From: Actinomycetota bacterium
GTDB taxonomy: Bacteria; Actinomycetota; Actinomycetes; S36-B12; UBA5976
Length of the DNA: 51,002 nt
Reading direction: 5' to 3'
Assembly (NCBI GenBank): GCA_026392515.1
Contig: JAPLBY010000004.1
Location: 1-51,002 of the forward strand
Below, one piece after another: positions 30,680 to 40,297 of the stretch (position 1 is its first letter; every line of letters begins with the position of its first letter). The notes beneath the pieces were generated by a model that worked only from the letters and a program-made list of their open reading frames with translations, made no database searches and was not told the origin of the DNA. The position numbers were made by a program, and so were the translations under genes.

Positions 30680-31978
30680 ATGGGCTTAATTGTCGCTAAA
30701 TTCGGTGGGTCATCCGTTGCGGATGCTGCTGGAATTTTGCGTGTAGCCAAGCGAATCGCAGACACCAAGCGAGCTGGCAACGAAGTAGTTGTAGTTGTTT
30801 CAGCAATGGGTGACACAACTGACGATCTCATTGACTTAGCCAAACAAGTTTCCCCAAATCCACCAGGTCGCGAATTAGATATGTTGCTGACTGCTGGCGA
30901 ACGAATTTCGATGGCCGTACTTGCAATGGCGATTAATGATCTTGGTTTCGAGGCTCGGTCATACACCGGATCGCAAGCCGGATTGATCACGGACTCAACT
31001 CATGGCAAAGCGCGCATTGTTGATGTGACTCCCGGAAGAATTCAAGAAGCACTTCGAGAAAATGCAATTCCAATTGTTGCTGGTTTCCAAGGCGTCTCGC
31101 AAGATACCAAAGACATCACAACTCTTGGTCGTGGTGGATCCGATTTAACTGCAGTTGCTTTGGCTGCTGCGCTTTACGCCGATGTTTGTGAAATCTATAC
31201 CGACGTCGATGGAATCTTCTCGGCTGATCCGCGCATTGCACCACGTGCCCGACAAGTGCCGCGCATTACATATGACGAAATGATGGAACTTGCCGCCGCT
31301 GGCGCAAAAGTTCTTCACTTACGTTGCGTTGAATATGCAAAGCGTTTTGATTTACCAATTCACGTTCGTTCTTCTTTCTCAGACAAAGAAGGAACATTTG
31401 TTATTGCTGATCTAAACGATCAGTCCAAGTTAAAGAAGTTGTCCAAAGTAGGAGCAATTATGGAACAACCAATCATCGCCGGCGTCGCACACGATTTAGG
31501 AGATGCCAAGATCACTGTCGTTGGTGTTCCTGACCGTCCAGGTATGGCAGCTGCAATCTTCCAGGCCGTTGCTGATGCTGGCATCAACATGGACATGATT
31601 GTTCAGAACGTAAGTGTTCATGAGTCAGGTGCAACAGACGTTACGTTCACTTGCCCACGTGCTGATGCTACCAAGGCTGAGCTCGCACTTCGTCGAATTG
31701 AAAAAGAAGTTAACTTCAAGGACATTGACACTGATGAGAACATCGGAAAGATCTCACTAGTTGGTGCGGGTATGCGTTCACATCCTGGTGTGTCTGCAAC
31801 ATTCTTCAAAGCAATCGCAGACGCGGGTGTGAACGTAGAAATGATTTCAACTTCTGAAATTCGAATCTCAGTTGTTACCCGCGCAGACGATGCAGAAAAA
31901 GCGGTAACTGCAATTCACACCGCTTTTGGTTTGGATGCTGACGGCGAAGCCGTTGTTTACGGTGGAACGGGACGTTAA
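30680..31978 (+). CDS. lysC: Aspartokinase, alpha subunit
   Basis: Phosphorylates aspartate, the entry step to lysine, threonine, methionine and diaminopimelate. The kinase domain (1-245) has [25 protein letters not shown] and the [13 protein letters not shown] loop. Two ACT domains follow (about 265-340 and 345-420), where lysine and threonine exert feedback. Its 432 residues are close to the 421 recalled for corynebacterial aspartokinase. An internal start encodes the beta subunit. TAGACT (30666-30671) lies 8 nt before the ATG, hinting at a near-leaderless mRNA. asd follows after 3 nt. Confidence 0.95.
   Translation: MGLIVAKFGGSSVADAAGILRVAKRIADTKRAGNEVVVVVSAMGDTTDDLIDLAKQVSPNPPGRELDMLLTAGERISMAVLAMAINDLGFEARSYTGSQAGLITDSTHGKARIVDVTPGRIQEALRENAIPIVAGFQGVSQDTKDITTLGRGGSDLTAVALAAALYADVCEIYTDVDGIFSADPRIAPRARQVPRITYDEMMELAAAGAKVLHLRCVEYAKRFDLPIHVRSSFSDKEGTFVIADLNDQSKLKKLSKVGAIMEQPIIAGVAHDLGDAKITVVGVPDRPGMAAAIFQAVADAGINMDMIVQNVSVHESGATDVTFTCPRADATKAELALRRIEKEVNFKDIDTDENIGKISLVGAGMRSHPGVSATFFKAIADAGVNVEMISTSEIRISVVTRADDAEKAVTAIHTAFGLDADGEAVVYGGTGR
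31460..31978 (+). CDS. Aspartokinase beta subunit from an internal start
   Basis: Codon 261 of the aspartokinase gene is ATG preceded by AGGAGC with a 4-nt gap, a good ribosome site in mid-gene. The product would be 172 residues comprising just the two ACT domains. Corynebacterial and Bacillus aspartokinases are alpha2beta2 enzymes whose beta subunit arises in the same way, with a beta of the same size in C. glutamicum as I recall. That this start is used here is inferred. Confidence 0.75.
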   Translation: MEQPIIAGVAHDLGDAKITVVGVPDRPGMAAAIFQAVADAGINMDMIVQNVSVHESGATDVTFTCPRADATKAELALRRIEKEVNFKDIDTDENIGKISLVGAGMRSHPGVSATFFKAIADAGVNVEMISTSEIRISVVTRADDAEKAVTAIHTAFGLDADGEAVVYGGTGR

Positions 31979-31981
31979 GTA

Positions 31982-33031
31982 ATGAGTAAAAAACCAACTC
32001 TTGCTGTAGTCGGCGCAACTGGCGCCGTTGGCACCGTAATGCTTGATCTTCTTTCTACTCGTCCAAATGTTTGGGGCGAGATCAGGTTGCTCGCTTCAGC
32101 ACGTTCCGCTGGCAAGGTCCTGCAGGTACGTGGCGAAGATGTCGTAGTTCAAGAACTGACTGAAGCTGCCTTTGATGGCGTAGACGTTGCAATGTTTGAT
32201 GTGCCAGATGAGATCTCAGCAAAGTGGGCACCAATTGCCGCCGCCAAGGGTGTAATTGCGGTCGATAACAGTGGAGCATTCCGCATGGATGCTGATGTTC
32301 CGTTGGTTGTTCCAGAAGTAAATGCGGACCAAACTCGTAATCGCCCACGTGGAATCATTTCAAATCCAAACTGCACAACGCTTTCCATGATCGTGGTTGT
32401 TGGCGCACTTGAAAAAGCATTTGGCGTAAAAGAACTAGTAGTCGCTTCTTACCAAGCAGCTTCCGGTGCGGGTCAGGGTGGCATTGATGCACTATATGAA
32501 CAAACAGATGCCGTTGCAGGCAAGAATCTTGGAAATGAAACGAAAGACGTTCGTAATGTCATTACTAAGAACGATGTATTCCCAGCACCGCTGGCATTAA
32601 ATGTTGTGCCTTGGGCTGGATCACTTTCCGAAAACGATTACACAAGTGAAGAACTTAAAGTTCGCAATGAGTCCCGCAAGATTCTTGGTAAGCCAGAATT
32701 AAAGGTTCATGCCACATGTGTTCGCGTGCCAGTTGTGACTACGCACTCTCTTGCTGTTCACGCAGCACTTGATCGTGCAGTAACTGCTGATGAAGTCCGC
32801 AAGCTTCTTGAAAACGCAGACGGCGTTCTTGTCGTAGATGATCCGGCAAACAAGATTTTCCCAACACCTATCGATGTAGTGGGAACAGATCCAACAGTCG
32901 TTGGTCGAATTAGAGTTTCCAAAGAATATCCAAATGAAATTGATTTCTTTGTATGTGGTGACAACTTACGCAAGGGTGCAGCATTAAACACTGCGCAGAT
33001 TGCTGAAGTGGTTGCTAAGGAATTCAATTAA
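31982..33031 (+). CDS. asd: Aspartate-semialdehyde dehydrogenase
   Basis: Reduces aspartyl phosphate to the semialdehyde with NADPH. The 349-residue enzyme has the Rossmann motif [13 protein letters not shown], the catalytic Cys in [19 protein letters not shown] and the later substrate-binding [11 protein letters not shown] with its His. It is 3 nt behind aspartokinase, the usual ask-asd operon, and is ended by a hairpin overlapping its stop. Confidence 0.95.
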   Translation: MSKKPTLAVVGATGAVGTVMLDLLSTRPNVWGEIRLLASARSAGKVLQVRGEDVVVQELTEAAFDGVDVAMFDVPDEISAKWAPIAAAKGVIAVDNSGAFRMDADVPLVVPEVNADQTRNRPRGIISNPNCTTLSMIVVVGALEKAFGVKELVVASYQAASGAGQGGIDALYEQTDAVAGKNLGNETKDVRNVITKNDVFPAPLALNVVPWAGSLSENDYTSEELKVRNESRKILGKPELKVHATCVRVPVVTTHSLAVHAALDRAVTADEVRKLLENADGVLVVDDPANKIFPTPIDVVGTDPTVVGRIRVSKEYPNEIDFFVCGDNLRKGAALNTAQIAEVVAKEFN

Positions 33032-33051
33032 GAATTAGTTAAATTCTTTTT
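33030..33051. terminator. Bidirectional intrinsic terminator between asd and a phosphoesterase gene
   Basis: AAGAATT-AGTTA-AATTCTT followed by TTT on the plus strand. The hairpin overlaps the asd stop and the convergent gene's stop, so one structure serves both. Confidence 0.6.
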
Positions 33052-33941
33052 GCGCTGAGCGTAATTAACGTTGCCTCTGGACGACAAGCAATGCGAACTT
33101 GCGCAAACGGTGACGTACCAACTCCTGCGGAAACGTACAGTGGCATTTCACTTTCACCAAAAGTAGAAAATCCTTTTGCTTGTCCTTGTGGCAAATCACA
33201 GTTTGTAACTAGAGCTCCGTAAAACGGAATGCAAATTTGCCCGCCATGTGTGTGACCAGCTAAAACTAAATCTGCCTTATCGGTTTCGAAACTTTGTAAA
33301 ACTCTTCGATACGGTGCATGAGTAACTCCAAAAGCAAACGCATCAGAATCAAAAGCACCTGCAACCGCTGAATAGTCATCTTTGTTGATATGTGGGTCAT
33401 CAGTACCGCGGAAGTGAATCTTTACTCCGTTAATCACCTCGGTGCTTTGTTTGTTGTTTAAGTCAAGCCAACCAGCATCGTTAAGTTCATCAACTAAGTC
33501 AGAAGTTGGCAGGGCAGTACCTTCAGCTCGAATCTCTCGATTCTTATTGAAGTACATGAACGGATTCTTAAATGAAGGAGCGAAGTAATCGTTACTACCT
33601 AATACATAGGCGCCAGGTATGTCCAGCAATTCATTCATGGCCTCGATGACAGCTGGAACTGCAAGTTGATGCGCCAAGAAATCTCCGGTGCCGACCACAA
33701 AGTCAGGCTCAAGTTTGGCAAGCGATCTAACCCAATTGATTTTTCGAGTTTGGGCAGGCGTGATGTGCAAATCTGAAATATGAAGTACTCGAATAGATTC
33801 GCTGCCAGCCGGAAGTAGCTCGAGGTCTAGCTCGCGAACTTTGAATGCTTGCGCCTCAACTAGGCCATAAGCCAGGCTTCCCACTCCGGTAGCCCCGATA
33901 GCCAGAGCCGAATTAGCCAGAAACCCCATGCTTCCAAGCAT
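33039..33941 (-). CDS. Membrane-anchored metallophosphoesterase
   Basis: A 300-residue calcineurin-like phosphoesterase with motifs in order: HISDLHIT, GTGDFL, GSNDYF, GVTHAP and GHTHGGQI, which bind two metal ions. A hydrophobic N-terminus (about residues 3-27) may anchor it in the membrane. It resembles the YkuE-like group; the substrate may be a phospholipid or cell-wall phosphoester (inference). Monocistronic and convergent with asd. Confidence 0.88.
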   Translation of the reverse strand: MLGSMGFLANSALAIGATGVGSLAYGLVEAQAFKVRELDLELLPAGSESIRVLHISDLHITPAQTRKINWVRSLAKLEPDFVVGTGDFLAHQLAVPAVIEAMNELLDIPGAYVLGSNDYFAPSFKNPFMYFNKNREIRAEGTALPTSDLVDELNDAGWLDLNNKQSTEVINGVKIHFRGTDDPHINKDDYSAVAGAFDSDAFAFGVTHAPYRRVLQSFETDKADLVLAGHTHGGQICIPFYGALVTNCDLPQGQAKGFSTFGESEMPLYVSAGVGTSPFAQVRIACRPEATLITLSAKRI

Positions 33942-34020
33942 TACACGGATTCATAGTTTCACATGTGCACAAAATGCCCATAGGCTTGGGTTCTCCACAT
34001 CTTCCCTAGGAGGCGAATAA

Positions 34021-35043
34021 ATGTCTACTGATGACTCAGTTAATGACGCGGGCTCCGAAAAGTGGGACCCGTTAACCGCTCCGGTTTGGGATTTAAGTGA
34101 TGTTGATGAGCCAACTTTGGCTCCACCTATTGAGCAGTTCATGCCAATTGATGAAGACACAATGATTCGTCGCAGGCCACCATTGCCGCCTGATGCAGAT
34201 GAAATTATTCGTGGCGAGTACACCGGTTGGGTACCGCTGATTAAATCTGGCGAAAGTTTGGATGAAGCGAAAGCTCGAGAAGAAAAACTTGCGTCTGATA
34301 TTTCCCAAAATGTCCGAAATGTCGATATGGATTCTTGGGCACCAGTCGAAGTAGTCGCAACCGATGAGTCTGATTTTATTTCGCCAAAAGATTTATCATC
34401 CGATAGCGTCAGAACTGTGCGGGAGCCTGTTGTTGAAGTAAGGCCGTACGAATTTCCAAATGAGATCGTCCCTGATCCAGACTTTGTAGTCTCCCCAGCT
34501 GAAGCGTTAGAAGAAGCGCGACGTCGCATTGCACAAATGCGCGCAAGCTTGCAAACAAACATCAATCGAGTTTCGCAAAGTTTTGACCATCCGATCTTTG
34601 CGCCGATCGAAGTTTCAGTTCAAGAAGCACCACCATTTATTCCGGTCACTCAAACTGAAGTTCCAGTTGCAGCGCTAGTTGAAGAACCAAAGTCATTTGA
34701 TTCTTTGTTTGAGACAGATGCAGTTGTGGAACCGGCAGTAGTCCCAGCATCAGAGCCTGTGTTTACCCAAAGTGCAACGACGTACCAGGAAGCTCCACGA
34801 GTTGAGTCGGTAATGACTGAGACGCGGGAAGAGCCAAGAGTGTTTACCCAATCAACACAACAGGCTTCACCGACAATCATTATTGACGAAGCTGCCGAAC
34901 AAACTCATTCACTTGAACTTGTAATCATGCGAGATGAAATTAAAGATTTGCGCGATCGACTTGATTCGTCCCAGAAGTTGATTGAAACCTTGATGGTCCG
35001 CCTTGCCGACTTAGCCGAATTGGCTCTGAAACGCAAAGACTAA
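34021..35043 (+). CDS. Acidic, mostly disordered protein with C-terminal coiled coil, unknown function
   Basis: No family recognised. The 340-residue protein is rich in Glu, Asp, Pro, Val and Thr with no signal peptide or membrane segment. The N-terminal 75 residues have aromatic/Pro motifs (PVWDLSDVDEP; RRRPPLPP; GEYTGWVPL). Residues 160-180 (AEALEEARRRIAQMRASL) look helical, and the last 45 (HSLELVIMRDEIKDLRDRL onwards) form a clear coiled coil. A perfect AGGAGG ribosome site precedes the ATG. It could be an adaptor in cell division or wall synthesis, but that is a guess from composition alone. It converges with the NuoD-like gene, 4-nt overlap. Confidence 0.75.
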   Translation: MSTDDSVNDAGSEKWDPLTAPVWDLSDVDEPTLAPPIEQFMPIDEDTMIRRRPPLPPDADEIIRGEYTGWVPLIKSGESLDEAKAREEKLASDISQNVRNVDMDSWAPVEVVATDESDFISPKDLSSDSVRTVREPVVEVRPYEFPNEIVPDPDFVVSPAEALEEARRRIAQMRASLQTNINRVSQSFDHPIFAPIEVSVQEAPPFIPVTQTEVPVAALVEEPKSFDSLFETDAVVEPAVVPASEPVFTQSATTYQEAPRVESVMTETREEPRVFTQSTQQASPTIIIDEAAEQTHSLELVIMRDEIKDLRDRLDSSQKLIETLMVRLADLAELALKRKD

Positions 35044-36212
35044 CGATCAGCGTCTCCAGCAATAAACGGCATACTTGCCACCACTGCATCAAAATCTTTT
35101 TTGTTTGTTCCAGGCAACACGTTTGCTAATGCCAAAACTGTGTGCAAACTAGCTGGTCGAAGTTTCAAGCGATAAGGCATTTTGTCATTTCTGGAAACGA
35201 GAAACCAGGATGCAATTCCAAGTGGTGTCTCGATGCTTTGCTCGTAACTTCCTTCTGGAACTCGAACCACTTTTGGCAGCAAAACGTTCACTTCGTCAGC
35301 GAAGTGGAAAGTACATGGCTCATTCAATTCCGAAATCATAGCTAGTGAAATGGTTATCTCATCTACGAGCTGCAACATGCGAGCGCCCACATCTCCCGAT
35401 GCTTGCAACACAACGGCGAAACTTTCTAGTTCGGAATACTTCAGTCCACTAGCGGTCTCTCGTAAATCAATAGCATGACCACTGGCTCGAGCAACTGGCC
35501 CACTAACTGCACCCTCAATTGCTTGCGCTTTAGTTAAGACGCCGACTGATTCGTATTCAGAAATAAGCGAGAGCCAATTCGTTTCTAAAACAATTTGGGC
35601 AGTATCAAAGCAAAGATGCTGAACTTGTTCTAACCATTCAGCGGATGGCGCATGTGCAAGTCCGCCGATCCGAGTCAACATCGGGTGCATGCGACTACCC
35701 GTATAAATGCGATAGTGGTTAACCCACAGTTCCCGGGACATCCTTAAGTTTTGAATCAGTTCCTCGTCTTGCCAAGGAAAGCCGGCCAAGAATGCCAGGT
35801 GCGAAGTCACTCGGTTGTATTCCAGGAGTAACGTGCGAAACCACTGTGCAGCGTCGGGAACTTCAATACCAAGTGCGGTTTCGACTAATTGAGCGACACC
35901 AACTTCGCCCGAGTAGGCACTTAACCATTCATGACGATTGGCAAGCGCTATTACTTGTCGATAGTCGCGGGACTCAAAAAGCTTTTCGGCACCTCGATGC
36001 ATCGAACCGAGAATCGGTTTTGCCACAGTGATGATTTCGCCGTCATACTCACAATCGATTCGCATCATTCCGTGAGTGGCTGGGGCATGCAATGCCAAGT
36101 TTGAGGTGTGATCAGACCTTGCTGTATCTAGGGGAGAGATCCCCACTCTGCTGCGCTCAACCACGGGACTTATCGTGTCATACCCCTGGAGATTTATCGA
36201 TTTATTCGACAT
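35040..36212 (-). CDS. Orphan NuoD-like protein (complex I 49-kDa subunit family)
   Basis: A 390-residue member of the NuoD/NiFe-hydrogenase large-subunit superfamily, carrying HGMMRIDCEYDGE, SMHRGAEKLFESRDYRQ and ANRHEWLSAYSGEVG, plus the YNRVTSHL helix. No other complex I gene is nearby, and the hydrogenase Cys pairs are absent. Several actinobacteria have such a second NuoD near panC; its role is unknown. It starts 27 nt from the divergent DUF2520 gene. It may be a subunit of an alternative NADH or ferredoxin:quinone complex, or a repurposed scaffold (inference). Confidence 0.82.
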   Translation of the reverse strand: MSNKSINLQGYDTISPVVERSRVGISPLDTARSDHTSNLALHAPATHGMMRIDCEYDGEIITVAKPILGSMHRGAEKLFESRDYRQVIALANRHEWLSAYSGEVGVAQLVETALGIEVPDAAQWFRTLLLEYNRVTSHLAFLAGFPWQDEELIQNLRMSRELWVNHYRIYTGSRMHPMLTRIGGLAHAPSAEWLEQVQHLCFDTAQIVLETNWLSLISEYESVGVLTKAQAIEGAVSGPVARASGHAIDLRETASGLKYSELESFAVVLQASGDVGARMLQLVDEITISLAMISELNEPCTFHFADEVNVLLPKVVRVPEGSYEQSIETPLGIASWFLVSRNDKMPYRLKLRPASLHTVLALANVLPGTNKKDFDAVVASMPFIAGDADR

Positions 36213-36227
36213 TTAGAAAGTTGCTAC

Positions 36228-36233
36228 TAGTCT
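36228..36233 (+). promoter_or_regulatory. -10 element of a leaderless promoter
   Basis: TAGTCT lies 6 nt before GTG 36240 and supports that start rather than the ATG at 36252. Confidence 0.5.
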
Positions 36234-36239
36234 TATTAC

Positions 36240-37154
36240 GTGGTCAACACGATGGCCGAGAGCGATGAGCCTTGGACCGAAAAACCTCCACGCCTTGACG
36301 TTGGCGTAGTCGGAACTGGCAGAGCCGGTTCCGTGTTAGGTGCTGCCCTGGAACGTGCGGGCCACAACATTCGTGCCTGCACTGCAGTTAGTGACATCTC
36401 AAAACTAAGAGCTGAATCACTTTTACCTGGCGTTCCGGTTACTTCGATTGAAGAAGCAGTTAAAGATCGAGATCTGATTCTCTTGACTGTGCCTGATGAT
36501 TACCTCAGCCAAGTCGTAAATGGTTTAGCTGCAACCAATGCGGTTAGCCCGGGAACTTTTGTAATGCATGCTTCAGGCAGATATGGAATTGGAATTCTGC
36601 GGCCGCTAACAGATCAAGGCTGTTTACCGCTGGCACTTCATCCAGTTATGACTTTCACTGGAACCAGTATCGATCTGAATCGGTTATCTGCTTGCCCATT
36701 TGGAATTACCACAGTTCAGACTTTGCGCCCAGTTGCCGAAACATTAGTTGTGGAAATCGGAGGCGAACCAATTTGGGTTCCCGAGGAAAATCGCGGGCTT
36801 TATCACGCTGCATTAACTTTTGGTGCAAACAATTTAATGACGCTAGTTACCCAAACAACTGAGTTACTTGAAGCCGCTGGAATCACAAATCCAGAGAACT
36901 TAGTGGCACCGCTACTTGGCGCATCTTTAGATAATGCTCTTCGCAATAGTGATGCGGCAATCACAGGTCCAGTTGCTCGCGGAGATGCTGGAACAGTTCG
37001 GGAACATTTGAGAGTGCTTGCAAATTTTGATCCGGCAGTTAGTCAGGCGTATCGGGCGATGGCACGGTTGACTGCAATTCGGGCTCTGGCTTCGGGAACT
37101 TTGCAACCACAGTTAGCTGAAGAACTCTTAATTGTTTTGGCAGATGAGTCATGA
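36240..37154 (+). CDS. Rossmann-fold DUF2520 protein upstream of panC
   Basis: A 304-residue dehydrogenase-like protein: an N-terminal nucleotide-binding fold (VGVVGTGRAGSVLGAAL), ILLTVPDDYL, ALHPVMTFTG and a C-terminal helical domain with YHAALTFGANNLMTL. This is the Rossmann-like plus DUF2520 family. It is coupled to panC through ATGA. No ketopantoate reductase gene (panE) is seen here, and its fold resembles that of PanE, so it may act in pantothenate synthesis (inference). The GTG start fits the -10 element. Confidence 0.82.
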   Translation: MVNTMAESDEPWTEKPPRLDVGVVGTGRAGSVLGAALERAGHNIRACTAVSDISKLRAESLLPGVPVTSIEEAVKDRDLILLTVPDDYLSQVVNGLAATNAVSPGTFVMHASGRYGIGILRPLTDQGCLPLALHPVMTFTGTSIDLNRLSACPFGITTVQTLRPVAETLVVEIGGEPIWVPEENRGLYHAALTFGANNLMTLVTQTTELLEAAGITNPENLVAPLLGASLDNALRNSDAAITGPVARGDAGTVREHLRVLANFDPAVSQAYRAMARLTAIRALASGTLQPQLAEELLIVLADES

Positions 37155-38002
37155 GCCGTCCAATAGTTTTAAACACAGTTGCCAAAGTTGATGCTTGGGC
37201 CGAGAAAGAAACTACTCCAATCGCAGCCGTATTAACTATGGGTGCTTTGCATCAGGGCCATGCTGAGTTGGTCAGATACGCGAAAGCAAACACTCCAAAT
37301 GGAACTCGAGTAATTGCGACAATCTTTGTTAACCCAACACAGTTTAATAATTCTTCTGACTTAGCTGAATATCCGCGAACTTTGGATTCTGATCTTGACA
37401 CTTTGCAAAGCGCCGGTGCAGATGCAGTGTTTGTTCCAGATGTTGCACAGATGTATCCAAACGGTTTGGAAGTAAATCCACCGATGGAACCAGGTGCAAT
37501 CGGAGATGTATTAGAAGGTAAAGCTCGCCCTGGTCACTTTCGTGGAATGTTGACGGTCGTAGAGCGATTACTTTCCATTACTCATGCCAACTATTCATTC
37601 TTTGGGGAAAAAGATTTTCAACAGTTGACCCTGGTAAAGTCAATGGTTGCTGCTACAAAGATGCCAATCGAAATCGTTGGAGTACCAACAGTTCGAGATG
37701 AATTTGGCATTGCGCTATCAAGTCGCAATCGCCGGCTTTCAGAGAAAGCCATTGAACACGCAAAACTAATTCCCACTGCGATGAATAAAGCGGCTGAAGT
37801 CTTTTTGAGTTCAAGTTCAATAGACGAAGCAGAAGCTGCCGGGAAAGCGATCTTGGAGCAAAGTGGGAAGTTTGAAGTTGAATACTTTGAAATCAGATCT
37901 AACGATTTAGTGTTACTGCCAACGGTTGGTAACGCCCGCGTTTTTGTGGCCGTAAACATTGAAGACGTAAGACTTATCGACAACCTCGAGATAGCAAAGT
38001 AG
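37151..38002 (+). CDS. panC: Pantothenate synthetase
   Basis: Joins pantoate and beta-alanine with ATP to make pantothenate. The 283-residue enzyme has the nucleotidyl-transferase motif TMGALHQGHAELV (HxGH), IFVNPTQF, FGEKDFQQL, the VPTVRDEFGIALSSRN loop and a C-terminal dimer domain. Its ATG overlaps the DUF2520 stop. coaX follows after 7 nt, so pantothenate is made and phosphorylated by neighbouring gene products. panB and panD are not in the window. Confidence 0.95.
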   Translation: MSRPIVLNTVAKVDAWAEKETTPIAAVLTMGALHQGHAELVRYAKANTPNGTRVIATIFVNPTQFNNSSDLAEYPRTLDSDLDTLQSAGADAVFVPDVAQMYPNGLEVNPPMEPGAIGDVLEGKARPGHFRGMLTVVERLLSITHANYSFFGEKDFQQLTLVKSMVAATKMPIEIVGVPTVRDEFGIALSSRNRRLSEKAIEHAKLIPTAMNKAAEVFLSSSSIDEAEAAGKAILEQSGKFEVEYFEIRSNDLVLLPTVGNARVFVAVNIEDVRLIDNLEIAK

Positions 38003-38009
38003 GAAAAGC

Positions 38010-38768
38010 ATGCTGTTAGCAATTGATGTCGGCAATACCAATACCGTTCTCGGATTATTTGCCGGTGACCAATTAGTTTCGTCTTGGCGAACTAAGACAG
38101 ACAGCCGCGAGACTGCTGATGAATTGGCGCTCAAGTTCAAGGCGATACTTAGCGACGCTCCAGACATTACTGGAATTGCACTTTGTTCAACCGTGCCAGC
38201 CGTGCTCCGTGAAATGCGCACAATGCTGAACAACTATTACCAAGATGTCCCACAAGTAATTGTTGAGCCCGGAATCAAGACCGGCGTCCCAGTTCTAACC
38301 GACAATCCAAAAGAAGTTGGCGCAGATCGAATTGTTAATTCGTTGGCCGCCTTCACGCTGTATGGCGGTCCAGCGATTGTTGTCGATTTTGGAACTTCAA
38401 CGAATCTAGATGTGATCTCGGCAAAGGGTGAATTCCTAGGTGGCGCCTTGGCACCTGGAATTGAAATTTCGATTGATGCCCTGGCCTCGCGAGCTGCCCA
38501 GCTTCGAAAAGTGGAGTTGGTTGCGCCACGCAACGTTATTGGTAAAAACACTGTCGAAGCCTTGCAATCTGGCGCAGTCTATGGATTCGCTGGCCAAGTG
38601 GATGGCTTGGTTGATCGAATCGTTGATGAGTTGGGAACACCAGTCAAAGCAGTGATTGCTACTGGCGGTCTGTCGGCAATTGTGGTCCCAGAGTCCGAGA
38701 CCATAACCCACCATGAGCCGGATCTGACTTTGATTGGCCTGCGTCTGATGTTCGAGCGCAACGCTTAG
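38010..38768 (+). CDS. coaX: Type III pantothenate kinase
   Basis: Phosphorylates pantothenate, the first step towards coenzyme A. The 252-residue protein has the acetate-kinase-fold motifs: DVGNTNTVLGLF (phosphate 1), GADRIVNSLAA, VDFGTSTNLDVI and IATGGLS. Type III kinases are not inhibited by CoA, unlike CoaA. It follows panC closely in the same operon. Confidence 0.95.
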   Translation: MLLAIDVGNTNTVLGLFAGDQLVSSWRTKTDSRETADELALKFKAILSDAPDITGIALCSTVPAVLREMRTMLNNYYQDVPQVIVEPGIKTGVPVLTDNPKEVGADRIVNSLAAFTLYGGPAIVVDFGTSTNLDVISAKGEFLGGALAPGIEISIDALASRAAQLRKVELVAPRNVIGKNTVEALQSGAVYGFAGQVDGLVDRIVDELGTPVKAVIATGGLSAIVVPESETITHHEPDLTLIGLRLMFERNA

Positions 38769-38774
38769 TACCGA

Positions 38775-38780
38775 TAATCT
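38775..38780 (+). promoter_or_regulatory. -10 element of a leaderless promoter for lysS
   Basis: TAATCT lies 6 nt before the ATG at 38787, just past the coaX stop, giving lysS its own promoter inside the cluster. Confidence 0.5.
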
Positions 38781-38786
38781 TGGTCA

Positions 38787-40295
38787 ATGACCACCGATCA
38801 GAATCCAGCTGCCGAAGAAGTAGACGACCTGCCAGAACAAATGCAGGTTCGTCACGAAAAGCGCGCTGCAATTTTGGCAAACGGTCAAGAGGCTTACCCC
38901 GTTCGAGTTCCAGTTACTACGACAATTCCAGCGGTCCGCGACAAATACGCACACTTGGTTGCAGAGCAAGAAAGCGCTGACACTGTAGGTGTAGCTGGCC
39001 GCGTTATGTTTATGCGCAACACTGGCAAGCTTTGCTTCGCGCAGTTACAAGCAGGAACTGGCGAAACCATTCAAGCCATGCTGTCGTTTGATCGAATTGG
39101 TGAAGAGCAACTTGATGCCTGGAAAGGTCTAGTTGATATCGGCGACGTAGTTGCAGTTGTTGGTGAAGTTATCAGCAGCAAGCGCGGCGAACTTTCCGTA
39201 ATGACAGACAGCTGGCACATGGCTGCAAAAGCATTGCGCCCACTTCCAAATCCTCACAAACCTTTGAGTGAAGAAACTCGAGTTCGTCAGCGATACGCAG
39301 ACTTAATCATGCGAGATACCGCTCGCACCGTTGCGCGACTGCGTCCAGCAACAATGTCGAGCTTGCGAGCAAGTTTTGCAAAGCGCGACTACATCGAAGT
39401 TGAAACTCCTATGCTGCAAACTATGCACGGTGGCGCAGCAGCGCGACCATTCGTAACCGCATCAAATGCCTTCGACATGCAATTGTTCTTGCGGATTGCG
39501 CCAGAGCTTTTCCTAAAGCGTTGTGTAGTCGGAGGCATTGAACGAGTATTTGAAATCAATCGCAACTTCCGCAATGAAGGCGCTGACTCAACTCACTCAC
39601 CTGAGTTTGCGATGTTGGAGTATTACCAGGCTTACGCGGACTACAACGACATGGCGACTCTCACCCGAGAACTAATTCAAGAAGCTGCACTGGCAGTACA
39701 TGGCACTTTGAATTATGAATTAGTTGATGGCGGCACTCGTGACCTATCGGGTGAATGGGATCAGATTTCGGTTTACCCATCAGTTAGCAAAGCAATCGGC
39801 AAAGAGATAACTCCAGAAACCCCAATTGAAGAACTTCGTAAACTCTGCGCTGATGCTGGCATTACACATGATCCAAAAGCAATTCACGGAAAACTGGTTG
39901 AAGAATTGCTGGAGCATTACGTTGTTGAACATTTAAAGAACCCAACTTTTGTTATGGATTACCCAGTTGATACTTCACCGCTGGTTCGTGAACATCGAAT
40001 TCATAAGGGAACTGCCGAAAAGTGGGACCTTTACATCGACGGTTACGAAGCCGGAACTGGATACTCCGAACTTGTTGATCCAGTAATTCAACGCGAACGT
40101 TTGATGGAACAGTCATCGCTTAAAGCTGGTGGCGATGCCGAAGCTATGCAACTTGATGAAGACTTCTTGCGTGCGCTTGAGTACGGCATGCCACCAAGTG
40201 GTGGTGTTGGCATGGGTATTGACCGCTTGCTAATGACATTAACTGGCTTGAACATTCGTGAAACAATTTTGTTCCCGTTAGTGAAGCCCGAATAG
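38787..40295 (+). CDS. lysS: Lysyl-tRNA synthetase, class II
   Basis: Charges tRNA-Lys. The 502-residue enzyme has an OB-fold anticodon-binding domain (about 60-165) and a class II catalytic domain: motif 2 in [20 protein letters not shown] and motif 3 in [13 protein letters not shown]. The RQRYADLIM segment marks the start of the catalytic domain. It shows the normal length for actinobacteria. The acetyltransferase gene begins 2 nt after the stop. Confidence 0.96.
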   Translation: MTTDQNPAAEEVDDLPEQMQVRHEKRAAILANGQEAYPVRVPVTTTIPAVRDKYAHLVAEQESADTVGVAGRVMFMRNTGKLCFAQLQAGTGETIQAMLSFDRIGEEQLDAWKGLVDIGDVVAVVGEVISSKRGELSVMTDSWHMAAKALRPLPNPHKPLSEETRVRQRYADLIMRDTARTVARLRPATMSSLRASFAKRDYIEVETPMLQTMHGGAAARPFVTASNAFDMQLFLRIAPELFLKRCVVGGIERVFEINRNFRNEGADSTHSPEFAMLEYYQAYADYNDMATLTRELIQEAALAVHGTLNYELVDGGTRDLSGEWDQISVYPSVSKAIGKEITPETPIEELRKLCADAGITHDPKAIHGKLVEELLEHYVVEHLKNPTFVMDYPVDTSPLVREHRIHKGTAEKWDLYIDGYEAGTGYSELVDPVIQRERLMEQSSLKAGGDAEAMQLDEDFLRALEYGMPPSGGVGMGIDRLLMTLTGLNIRETILFPLVKPE

Positions 40296-40297
40296 TC

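Noticed and set aside
33951-34565. A 204-codon open frame on the minus strand opposite the unknown acidic protein
   Set aside because: Ser/Thr/Gly-rich shadow translation without a ribosome site or motif; the plus-strand gene has AGGAGG and coherent composition.
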